Notes: generated by a model from the letters alone, not told the origin. A stretch of 9,495 nt of DNA from Acidobacteriota bacterium (GCA_029942065.1 JAPYTY010000062.1:1-9495); one strand, 5' to 3'. Numbered from the stretch's first letter, positions 1 through 5,856 are shown. Translations and numbers: made by a program.

Positions 1-76
1 GTCTCTTAACTGGAGAGCCGAAATGTCCCACTTTCGCTGAAGACCTACATCCCAAAAGCACGCAAAACGTGAACAT

Positions 77-160
77 TCAGGGAGAATGACTTTTCCACAC
101 CAGCACAGCGATTAAAAAGAGGAAAGCCAGAGGGCGGAATCTCAGTGTGGCATCCTTCAT
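77..160 (-). CDS. possible 27-residue single-pass membrane micro-ORF
   Basis: A short reading frame opens with ATG at 160, 11 nt beyond the stop codon of the upstream minus-strand gene (172-651), and has a usable Shine-Dalgarno-like GAGGTGGG just before it. The product is basic at the N-terminus, then has a hydrophobic stretch (LAFLFLIAVLVW, residues 11-22), ending KSHSP. It resembles a lone signal peptide or a single transmembrane helix. In the same frame, directly after the TGA, another ATG (74-76) opens a frame that runs off the left edge and contains an LLGC lipobox-like string. The two may therefore be pieces of one interrupted gene. No family is recognised; a chance ORF is possible. Confidence 0.3.
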   Translation of the reverse strand: MKDATLRFRPLAFLFLIAVLVWKSHSP

Positions 161-171
161 CGCGGCCCACC

Positions 172-651
172 TCAACGGGAGCCAATCAGAATAAACCGAT
201 ATCGAGCCTTCTGTTCGGGTGTTCTATCCGCACCGCCTCGATATTTCTGGGACAGGGTCTCGAAGAGATCCTCGACTAACTGAGGGTCTTCCACCACGGT
301 GGCCCGCCCCGGGTAGAGTTCGTCCTCCACACGAAACCGGATGTTGGGATCCTGAATCAGGAATTGCATCCAACGGTTTTCGATGCTTGTGGCCAGGCCA
401 TAGAAGGCTCCATCGTGAAAAAGACTGGAGATATTGACCGAGTATGGCGCCGAGGGCCTCACTTCGATGGTGACGCCGCGGGCTTGCTGGGTGAAGCTCC
501 AGTCCTCGATCGACTCGGTGATTTCCTCTCCCGCGAGCCGCTTGCCTGGAATTTGACCCCAGGGATCACTGCGGTTGAGGTAAAAAACGAAAAGAGTCCC
601 GACCGTCAGGGCCAGCAGGATGGCGATGCCTTTGAGTACTTGCTTGATCAT
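172..651 (-). CDS. membrane-anchored protein, possible flavin split-barrel type
   Basis: The product is 159 residues from ATG at 651. One N-terminal transmembrane helix (about residues 8-25, IAILLALTVGTLFVFYL) is followed by a soluble domain containing DPWGQIPGKRL, EDWSFT, VTIEVRP, PYSVNIS, HDGAFYGLA, DPNIRFRVE and YPGRATVV. The alternation of beta strands, with DP.IR.R followed by YPGRA, resembles small split-barrel (pyridoxamine-phosphate-oxidase-like) proteins, but this is fold-level pattern recognition only. The frame is open back to a GTG at 762. I prefer ATG 651 because the hydrophobic segment follows at once, and because 652-762 holds a G-rich tandem repeat and a dispersed repeat that would give an unnatural Pro-rich leader. 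The ribosome site is weak. It lies 180 nt downstream of the 832-1701 gene on the same strand. Confidence 0.6.
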   Translation of the reverse strand: MIKQVLKGIAILLALTVGTLFVFYLNRSDPWGQIPGKRLAGEEITESIEDWSFTQQARGVTIEVRPSAPYSVNISSLFHDGAFYGLATSIENRWMQFLIQDPNIRFRVEDELYPGRATVVEDPQLVEDLFETLSQKYRGGADRTPEQKARYRFILIGSR

Positions 652-655
652 GTTC

Positions 656-689
656 TCAATGCTAAATCCTGAGCCGCCCTGAAAGCAAT
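656..689. repeat. 34-bp dispersed repeat, copy 1
   Basis: This segment matches 5954-5987 at 30 of 34 positions without gaps, in the same orientation. It begins TCAATGCTAA and ends CTGAAAGCAAT. It sits immediately upstream of the ATG (651) of the minus-strand gene, so it would lie in that gene's leader. The flanks of the two copies do not match. Confidence 0.6.
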
Positions 690-708
690 TCAAATCATCC
701 TCTGTTTT

Positions 709-735
709 GGGCTGGGGTGGGCTGGGGTGGGCTGG
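709..735 (+). repeat. 10-bp tandem repeat, G-quadruplex motif
   Basis: A GCTGGGGTGG unit occurs twice in full plus a partial copy. It gives five G-runs of 3-4 separated by loops of only 1-2 nt (GGG-CT-GGGG-T-GGG-CT-GGGG-T-GGG), a textbook intramolecular quadruplex pattern on the plus strand. It lies between two minus-strand genes, about 58 nt upstream of the preferred start at 651, so the G-rich strand is the template strand for that gene. Confidence 0.65.
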
Positions 736-831
736 ATCAGGGTGGCGGGCGAGGTATGCCACCTCATTCCAACCGGGAAAATGCTTGGAGAGGGTGACGG
801 CCGAAATGAAAAAGGTTCTGGTAGTGGCCTT

Positions 832-1701
832 CTATTCCGGTAGGCGCTGGACCTGCTCCGGGGTGAGGGTTCTGGCGAAGATTCTTACCGGGTCCTGGGT
901 GGTGGGCTCATCATCCCTGCCGCTGGCCGGCTCCACTCCACAACCCACCAGTTCCAGAAAGCCTGTGGAGTCGCAGCTGCAAGCCCACAGGTCCACCGAG
1001 ACGAAGTTATCGAATGATGTGCAGCGAGGGATTTTACTGATTTTTTCGAAATCCAGAGAGTGCAGAGCGCGCATCGTCCGCTCGCCCTGGGCTGGGGAAA
1101 CGCTCCACAGATGTTTCGGGGTCAGGACTTTCTGACAGCGTTCGCAAAAGGGTACCGAACGAACCACCTCTGCTGCCGTTCTATAGGCCATTACCAGCCC
1201 CAGAAAGGTGCTCAACCCCAAAAGGACCAGGATCACTCCTTCCCAGGCAGCAGGAAGAGACACCGGCTCCGCCAGCCAGGTGAAACCGAGACTTCCGCCC
1301 ACCATGAGGCGGACAAACCACAATAGCCAGTCAAAGAGAAAGGACTCCCCAGGCGATGTGGCCAGCTGCGCCACCGTCAAGAACAGAACCAGTCCTCCCA
1401 GAGCCCCTATCAGTGCGATACCGCCCGCCTGTGCGGGAAGACGGCAGCGAGCCTGAGCCACAACACTCCCCACATTGCTGCCAACCGTCATGCCTGCCAC
1501 AAAGGGAGCTGCCAGCATGATTCCGACGATGAGCACCGGCATCACGAAAATGAAGACGGGCAGAAGGTTATGAATCAGATTCAGCCCTACGGCCAGGGCC
1601 AGCAGGAGTGCTCCCTTGAATAAACCGACCAGGAATCCCTGCACACTCTCGAGGAAAAGAACCGAGGTCTGTCCTGGCTCTCCGCTTGGTTTGTAGGCCA
1701 T
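832..1701 (-). CDS. polytopic membrane protein with Cys-rich C-terminal domain
   Basis: The product is 289 residues from ATG 1701; a GTG two codons earlier is the alternative. About five hydrophobic segments are visible, near residues 22-43, 46-71, 93-113, 120-145 and 152-173. A soluble C-terminal region of about 110 residues follows, starting with FCERC (a CxxC knuckle) and containing further cysteines in CTSF, ACSC and GCGV, which suggests metal binding or disulfides. No named family is recognised. Only 15 nt separate its ATG from the stop of the broken zinc-ribbon gene upstream (1717-1960), so the two look co-transcribed. Both carry CxxC motifs, so a joint role is plausible but unproven. 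No strong Shine-Dalgarno is seen. Confidence 0.7.
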   Translation of the reverse strand: MAYKPSGEPGQTSVLFLESVQGFLVGLFKGALLLALAVGLNLIHNLLPVFIFVMPVLIVGIMLAAPFVAGMTVGSNVGSVVAQARCRLPAQAGGIALIGALGGLVLFLTVAQLATSPGESFLFDWLLWFVRLMVGGSLGFTWLAEPVSLPAAWEGVILVLLGLSTFLGLVMAYRTAAEVVRSVPFCERCQKVLTPKHLWSVSPAQGERTMRALHSLDFEKISKIPRCTSFDNFVSVDLWACSCDSTGFLELVGCGVEPASGRDDEPTTQDPVRIFARTLTPEQVQRLPE

Positions 1702-1716
1702 TTCCACGGGGGAACC

Positions 1717-1960
1717 CTAGTCCACGAACATATCTTCCGAACGTGGAGAGTCTACAGCATCGAGGTAAAAGTCAAGTAGCTCCTGGGTTTCATCTCCAGC
1801 TACATCCTTATACAGCTACCGGGGTTCCAAACCTGTGAGAGCAGGCCCAGCAGAACTCCCGCTGGAACTCATTGTCCTGGCCGCAGGAAGGACAGGCCAG
1901 CTGGTGGTCAGGATCGAAGGTCACAGGCGAAATGGCGTCGATAGTCATGGTCTTAAGCAT
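1717..1960 (-). pseudogene. small zinc-ribbon protein gene, apparent 1-nt frameshift
   Basis: ATG at 1960 opens a 50-residue frame ending at TAA 1808-1810 and containing CPSCG and, 10 residues on, FCWAC: two CxxC knuckles of a classic zinc ribbon. In the +1 frame the sequence continues at once with coding-like text (LYKDVAGDETQELLDFYLD, then AVDSPRSEDMFVD) to a TAG at 1717-1719, only 15 nt before the ATG of the next gene. Dropping one base within about 1808-1816 joins the two halves into an 80-residue protein with a zinc ribbon and an acidic tail, and the 244-nt span is exactly 81 codons plus one base. It is either a real disruption or a sequencing or assembly error. If the stop is real, the 50-residue product still holds both knuckles. 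Confidence 0.55.
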
Positions 1961-2105
1961 TCTAATCGACCGTTTGGCGCCAGAGCTTTAGAAGTTTTTC
2001 CGTTCAAGGTCGGAGGAAGTCTTCGTTCCGCTCAGATGAAGGCGGCGACGCTGCAGGAGATAACCTCTGCCCAAAACCAGCCAAAGATTGGCGTCCCTTT
2101 TCATC

Positions 2106-2134
2106 TTGCCTCCCGGAATGGAATGTATTATAAA
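2106..2134 (+). promoter_or_regulatory. candidate sigma70-like promoter for the nitrile hydratase operon
   Basis: TTGCCT (2106-2111, 4 of 6 to consensus) and TATAAA (2129-2134, 5 of 6) are separated by 17 nt, about 35 nt upstream of the alpha-subunit ATG. The stretch from 2125 to 2170 is distinctly AT-rich compared with its surroundings. No operator or riboswitch was recognised in the leader. Confidence 0.4.
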
Positions 2135-2150
2135 GTTTACAACTAACCTG

Positions 2151-2158
2151 AAGGGGGT
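2151..2158 (+). promoter_or_regulatory. ribosome binding site of the alpha subunit
   Basis: AAGGGGGT lies 10 nt before ATG 2169. It supports the start that includes the twin-arginine extension; the next internal ATG is at codon 52, well inside the subunit. Confidence 0.6.
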
Positions 2159-2168
2159 GTTTTAAAAT

Positions 2169-2885
2169 ATGGAAAAGAAAAAGATTTCACGGCGCAATTT
2201 TTTGGCAACTGGGCCGGCGGTGGCAGCCGGTTCGGCGATCAGCAGCTGCGGCGTCACTCAAGAACCCGAAGGGGTGCACGGCACCCCACCCTCAGGGATT
2301 CCCCTTCGAGTCCAGTCCCTGATGTCGGTGTTGACCCAAAAGGGGTTGATTGACCCCGAGGCCGTGGACACGTTGATCGAGTACTACGAAACAAAGATCG
2401 GTCCCCATATTGGAGCCCGGGTGGTAGCCCGGGCCTGGATGGACCCGTCCTTCAAAATTAGGCTGCTCGATGACGCTTCCTCCGCCATCACCGAGTTGGG
2501 ACTGGAGGGGATCGGGAACTCACGGGCCGACCTGGTTGCCCTTGCCAACTCTGGCCAGGCGCACAACGTGGTCGTTTGCACCTTGTGCTCCTGCTACCCC
2601 TGGGCCCTTCTGGGACTTCCTCCCAGCTGGTACAAGGATTTTGCCTATCGATCCCGGGTCGTGATCGAACCGCGGGCGGTGCTGGAGGAGTTTGGATTGG
2701 AATTGGAAGAGGATGTGGAAGTTCATGTCTGGGACAGCACCGCCGATCTGCGCTATCTGGTGATTCCAGAGCGCCCGGAGGGAACCGACGGGATGACTGA
2801 GGAAGAACTGATCGAACTCGTTACACGGGATTCCATGGTAGGCGTTGAAAAACTGAACCCCTTTCAGCCGGAGGGAAGGGCATGA
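2169..2885 (+). CDS. nthA: Co-type nitrile hydratase alpha subunit with Tat/lipoprotein-like signal
   Basis: This is the catalytic subunit, hydrating nitriles to amides at a non-corrin metal centre. It has 238 residues. The metal claw VCTLCSCYPW is at 136-145, with ligands Cys137, Cys140, Ser141 and Cys142. The Thr after the first Cys and the Tyr after the last are the cobalt-type signature (iron type reads CSLCSCT). The family core is visible: VARAWMDPSFK (86-96), YKDFAYRSRVVIEPR (155-169), LEEDVEVHVWDS and YLVIPERP. The core begins near residue 45, preceded by an extension absent from classical members: basic MEKKK, then SRRNFLA (7-13, matching the Tat motif), a small/hydrophobic stretch, and ISSC-G (Cys27), a passable lipobox. 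Export and lipid anchoring are inferred. Its stop overlaps the beta-1 start (ATGA). A thiocyanate hydrolase gamma role is the main alternative, but the full-length betas argue against it. Confidence 0.92.
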   Translation: MEKKKISRRNFLATGPAVAAGSAISSCGVTQEPEGVHGTPPSGIPLRVQSLMSVLTQKGLIDPEAVDTLIEYYETKIGPHIGARVVARAWMDPSFKIRLLDDASSAITELGLEGIGNSRADLVALANSGQAHNVVVCTLCSCYPWALLGLPPSWYKDFAYRSRVVIEPRAVLEEFGLELEEDVEVHVWDSTADLRYLVIPERPEGTDGMTEEELIELVTRDSMVGVEKLNPFQPEGRA

Positions 2886-3529
2886 ACGGTATCCATGACA
2901 TGGGCGGCATGGACGGGTTTGGAAAAGTTCGGCCCCGGGACAGTGAAGTGTTCCATGAGGATTGGGAGAAGCAGGTATTCGTCGCTAATCGGTTGGTACG
3001 AACACCCAGCCTCAATGAGGGTCGCTCAGCGGAGAGCATGAATCCGGTGGATTACCTCGGCTGGGGCTATTTCGGCCGGTCACTGCACTCGTTGGAAGGA
3101 AAGGTCCTGAGGCACGGGCTCGTTACTGAAGAGGAATTGAACAATCCGGAGGGAAGGCTGGCCAGGGTGGAAGGCTTTGAGGTCATAAGAGCTGAAGAAG
3201 TGGAAGCCCGTTTTCAGACCAGGCGAGGGAGCCGGATTCAGGTCGATGTTCCGCCAAGATTCCAGGTAAATGACCGGGTGATGGTCAAAAATGAGCATCC
3301 TCAAGGCCACACTCGCTGCCCCCGCTACTTCCGAGGACATCAGGGCCAGGTGCACAGGGATCGCGGAGTGTGGTCCTTTCCGGATCGGCTCGCCCATGGA
3401 CTGGGAGACAAGCCCCAACACTGCTACTCCGTCAGATTCACAGCCACTGAACTTTGGGGGAGCCGAGCCGACCCCAGGGACGTTGTCTACGCGGACCTTT
3501 TTGAAGATTACCTGGAGGGGGATTCCTAG
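2882..3529 (+). CDS. nthB: nitrile hydratase beta subunit 1 (divergent)
   Basis: The 215-residue product has the family start MNGIHDMGGMDGFGKV and the SH3-like C-terminal half: VPPRFQVNDRV (123-133), HTRCPRYFRG (143-152), KPQHCYSVRFTATELWG and LFEDYLE. This subunit shapes the active site, and its arginines contact the oxidised metal cysteines in known structures. Compared with beta 2 it has lost usual features: the DEFRxxIE helix reads NEGRSAE with one residue missing, the Trp of the YFGRWL position is Ser, and VHIDHG is VHRDRG. Arg48 and the PRYxRG segment remain. It overlaps alpha by 4 nt and has a strong GGAGGG site at 2870-2875. It has no signal peptide, so if alpha is exported, beta would have to travel bound to it (inference). 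Confidence 0.9.
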   Translation: MNGIHDMGGMDGFGKVRPRDSEVFHEDWEKQVFVANRLVRTPSLNEGRSAESMNPVDYLGWGYFGRSLHSLEGKVLRHGLVTEEELNNPEGRLARVEGFEVIRAEEVEARFQTRRGSRIQVDVPPRFQVNDRVMVKNEHPQGHTRCPRYFRGHQGQVHRDRGVWSFPDRLAHGLGDKPQHCYSVRFTATELWGSRADPRDVVYADLFEDYLEGDS

Positions 3530-3880
3530 ATGATCGACCCCAAAGCATTGAAGGATTTACCGTTGTTGCCCAGAGACGAGGAGGGCCCCGTTTTTGAGGA
3601 ACCGTGGCAGGCCCAGGCCTTTGCCGTGGTTGTGAACCTCAACGAAGCGGGTCTGATCACCTGGAAGGAATGGGCCCAATGTCTGGGCAGCGTGCTTCAG
3701 GAAGCCGAATCGCGTGGCGAATACGATACGGGCAAACGCTATTATGAGCACTGGCTCATCGCTCTGGAGCGGTTCGCTCAGGAAAAGAATCTGGCCCAAA
3801 GCGACGAGCTGGAACAGGCCAAGGAAGAGATTCTCACCCGGTTCCTTGAGCATACCCATGATGGGCATACCCATGATTGA
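3530..3880 (+). CDS. nitrile hydratase activator (p14K type) with His-rich tail
   Basis: The product is 116 residues and homologous to the N-terminal half of nitrile hydratase beta subunits. Diagnostic text is VFEEPWQAQAFAVVVNLNEAG (about 21-41), TWKEWA and the YYEHWL motif (71-76). In Co-type systems this class of protein forms a complex with alpha, delivers cobalt and swaps with beta. The C-terminus ends HTHDGHTHD (108-116), four histidines interleaved with aspartates, a likely Co(II)-binding tail. The tail is encoded by a 12-bp direct repeat (3851-3862 and 3866-3877). Translation starts immediately after the beta-1 stop with GGAGGGGG at 3514-3521, indicating tight coupling. It has no signal peptide, so it acts in the cytoplasm. 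Confidence 0.88.
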   Translation: MIDPKALKDLPLLPRDEEGPVFEEPWQAQAFAVVVNLNEAGLITWKEWAQCLGSVLQEAESRGEYDTGKRYYEHWLIALERFAQEKNLAQSDELEQAKEEILTRFLEHTHDGHTHD

Positions 3881-3939
3881 TGATGAGCAGTGAGTCTTTT
3901 TGCCTGAATGAGGCTACAACCAAAAAGAGGGTACCAGAG

Positions 3940-4614
3940 ATGAATGTAAAACCGACCGTATCCGTTTCACGAAGCCTGGCGATCCTGATGGCAACGCTGG
4001 GATCTCAGCAAATGGTTCTTGGCCACCATGCGGAAGTGATGCAGGGACATCCCCTGATTCAGGGCTTGAGTATGCCACTTCACGGACTGGATCACATGCT
4101 GATGGCCATTGCAGTGGGCATCATTGCCGTTCAGCTGGGAGGCCGAGCCGTATGGCTGGCCCCGTTGGGTTTTTCCCTGGTGCTGATAACGGGAGGCCTG
4201 CTCAACCTGGGTGGCATTTCAGTCCCTCTGCTCGAACCGATGATCTTCGCTTCGTTAGCTCTGGCGGGTGCGCAGCTGAGTCTCAAAAACCGCCTGCCTG
4301 CCGGGATCATCGTGGCCCTGTTTTCCCTGCTGGGCGCCTTTCATGGCCAGGCCCTGATCCAGCCACTCCTTGCTGAAGCCCCGCTGGCGGACCTTCTGTT
4401 GTTTACCGGCGGTTGTCTTGTGTCGGCTCTACTGCTTCTGTTCTCGGGCGTAGGGATCGGGTTCCTGCTCAAAAAAAAGGCCGGCCAAAGAGATCCGTTC
4501 CCCTTTGCCGGCGTCACCCTGGTGTTGAGCACTCTGGTGATTGGCCTGGTGCCCGAAGCCAATGGTTGGTTCATCACTGTGTTCGAGGGTTTAGGGACAG
4601 CCATCTTCTCTTGA
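3940..4614 (+). CDS. hupE: HupE/UreJ-type cobalt/nickel permease
   Basis: The product is 224 residues from ATG 3940. It has an N-terminal signal-like segment (about residues 10-28), then HHAE and HPLIQG, then the family signature HGLDHMLMAIAVG (48-60), matching HPxxGxDHxLAM. Further transmembrane segments lie near 51-67, 73-91, 98-113, 120-138, 148-177 and 188-206, with FHGQA at 134-138. HupE proteins are secondary permeases for Ni or Co; next to a Co-type nitrile hydratase, cobalt is the natural substrate, although the usual partner is the unrelated NiCoT NhlF. The frame is open from TTG 3877 with ATGs at 3880 and 3883, but AAGAGG at 3925-3930 and the position of the signal peptide favour 3940. 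Confidence 0.85.
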   Translation: MNVKPTVSVSRSLAILMATLGSQQMVLGHHAEVMQGHPLIQGLSMPLHGLDHMLMAIAVGIIAVQLGGRAVWLAPLGFSLVLITGGLLNLGGISVPLLEPMIFASLALAGAQLSLKNRLPAGIIVALFSLLGAFHGQALIQPLLAEAPLADLLLFTGGCLVSALLLLFSGVGIGFLLKKKAGQRDPFPFAGVTLVLSTLVIGLVPEANGWFITVFEGLGTAIFS

Positions 4615-4657
4615 TCGGATTGGCGAAATTGAAACTCTTTGAGTCGGAGCTACAGGC

Positions 4658-5302
4658 ATGAACGGTATTCATGACATGGGCGGCATGGGCGGGTTTGGCA
4701 AAGTTGACCCCCAGGATGATGAAGGTTTTCATGAGGATTGGGAAAGGCAGGTACGCGCCATCATCTCTTTGGTGCGTGTAGGGGGCGTTGATGAATTTCG
4801 CTTCACAATCGAGAGCCTGCCTCCGGTTGACTACTTGAGCCTGGATTATTTCGGCCGGTGGTTGCTAGCAAGGGAAAAAATGCTGGTGAAATACGGGCTC
4901 ATAACCGAAGAAGAATTGAAGAACCCGGAGGGAAGGCTTGCCCGGACCGCTGGCTACCAGGCCGTAACACCTGAGCAAGCGGGAACCCGAACATCACGTT
5001 CCAAGCGAATGCAGCTGGACGTTCCGCCCAGATTTCAGGTGGGCGACCGGGTGAGGGTAAAAAATGAGCATCCCCGAGGCCACACCAGGCACCCCCGATA
5101 CGTGCGAGGACATCGGGGACAGGTGCACATCGATCATGGAGTGTTTCCTTTTCCGGATAGGGTGGCCCATGGACTGGAAGACAAGCCCCAGCACTGTTAT
5201 GCCGTCAAATTTACTGCCACCGAACTCTGGGGGAGCCGGGGCAATGCCAGGGACATTGTCTATCTGGATCTATTCGACGACTACCTGGAGGCGGCTTCCT
5301 GA
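4658..5302 (+). CDS. nthB: nitrile hydratase beta subunit 2 (canonical-looking)
   Basis: The 214-residue product is a second full-length beta, about 60% identical to beta 1 by hand alignment. It starts MNGIHDMGGMGGFGKV and keeps more of the conserved features: VDEFRFTIESLPPVDYL (44-60, with Arg48 at the position of the conserved active-site arginine), YFGRWL, VPPRFQVGDRVRV (122-134), HTRHPRYVRGHRGQVHIDHG (142-161), KPQHCYAVKFTATELWG and LFDDYLE. It begins 43 nt after the permease stop with GGAG at 4646-4649. It lacks a signal peptide. The nucleotide sequences of the first about 90 nt of the two beta genes are also very similar, consistent with duplication within the operon. It may form its own alpha-beta enzyme, or a mixed complex with beta 1. 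Confidence 0.9.
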   Translation: MNGIHDMGGMGGFGKVDPQDDEGFHEDWERQVRAIISLVRVGGVDEFRFTIESLPPVDYLSLDYFGRWLLAREKMLVKYGLITEEELKNPEGRLARTAGYQAVTPEQAGTRTSRSKRMQLDVPPRFQVGDRVRVKNEHPRGHTRHPRYVRGHRGQVHIDHGVFPFPDRVAHGLEDKPQHCYAVKFTATELWGSRGNARDIVYLDLFDDYLEAAS

Positions 5303-5349
5303 GCTTTTGACTGCGGAATCTTCCCCTTGATTTCTCACCAACGTCCCGC

Positions 5350-5856
5350 CTATTTCGCTCCTGGGGCGGAGTACTCCGCTTGAGTGGCCGAGCAGCTTCC
5401 CGTGTCAAAGTCGTAGCGCGTGAAGTGAAACTTCTCGAGGTTTGACGGGAGAGGAACATAGCGACCGGCCGACATCATCGACTCGACGTAGTCGTAGACC
5501 TGCCTGACCTGAAGGGGAGAATCGATGGCCTGCAGCCATATGCATGCACCCCGATAAATGACCAGTACCACATTGGCGAGAGGGCAGGGGCCGAGACACC
5601 CCGCGATGGTCAGGTGGACTCGCCTGCGGATGGCTCGAGCCTTCCATACAGATTTCCATGCTTCCAACGGGACGGGTGGAAATCCCTTCTCGGTATTTCC
5701 GCAGCAGCAGCCCTGACAGACCAGGATGTGACCCTCTTGATGACGAATCTCCTGGACTTGGCCGGTTGGCGTTAATATGTCGACCAGGTTATCCGAACTC
5801 GCTTTTGACGAGTCGCCTGGAATTGACCGGATCCGGGATGGCTGCTTGGAACTCAT
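5350..5856 (-). CDS. thioredoxin-like [2Fe-2S] ferredoxin-type protein
   Basis: The product is 168 residues from ATG 5856. The core holds LVCQGCCCGNTEKG (45-58) with Cys47, 50, 51 and 52, then LTIAGCLGPCPLANVV (82-97) with Cys87 and Cys91. Spacing of the two Cys groups fits the thioredoxin-fold [2Fe-2S] ferredoxin pattern, also seen in the NuoE-like fold. The text between (VPLEAWKSVWKARAIRRRVHLTI) resembles a family I associate, from memory, with cobW/cobN cobalt and cobalamin gene neighbourhoods. The first 40 residues are low-complexity and may be a tail or a start chosen too early; no good Shine-Dalgarno precedes ATG 5856. It converges on beta 2 with 47 nt between stops, so it is not in that operon, though a metal-related role would fit. 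Confidence 0.75.
   Translation of the reverse strand: MSSKQPSRIRSIPGDSSKASSDNLVDILTPTGQVQEIRHQEGHILVCQGCCCGNTEKGFPPVPLEAWKSVWKARAIRRRVHLTIAGCLGPCPLANVVLVIYRGACIWLQAIDSPLQVRQVYDYVESMMSAGRYVPLPSNLEKFHFTRYDFDTGSCSATQAEYSAPGAK
5366..5379. repeat. perfect 14-bp palindrome in the convergent junction
   Basis: GCGGAGTACTCCGC is self-complementary and lies 64 nt past the beta-2 stop, inside the last codons of the minus-strand ferredoxin-like gene. It could form a short hairpin at the end of the nitrile hydratase transcript, but there is no following U-run, so an intrinsic terminator is not supported. Confidence 0.4.

Noticed and set aside
652..762. 37-residue N-terminal extension of the 172-651 gene from GTG 762
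   Set aside because: It would translate the G-rich tandem repeat and the dispersed repeat as a Pro-rich leader before the membrane helix.
1835..2146. 103-residue plus-strand ORF upstream of the alpha subunit
   Set aside because: It runs antisense through the zinc-ribbon gene and through the promoter region, has no family-like text and no ribosome site.
3877..3939. 21-residue N-terminal extension of the permease from TTG 3877
   Set aside because: No ribosome site precedes it and it would put a polar segment ahead of the signal peptide; ATG 3940 has AAGAGG at good spacing.
4413..4661. 82-residue plus-strand ORF overlapping the permease end and beta-2 start
   Set aside because: Out-of-frame shadow of the permease with Arg/Ser-rich text and no ribosome site.
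2169..5302. Reading the operon as thiocyanate hydrolase
   Set aside because: In that enzyme the beta-equivalent is split into two short subunits; here both beta genes carry N- and C-terminal halves in one chain. It cannot be fully excluded without assays.
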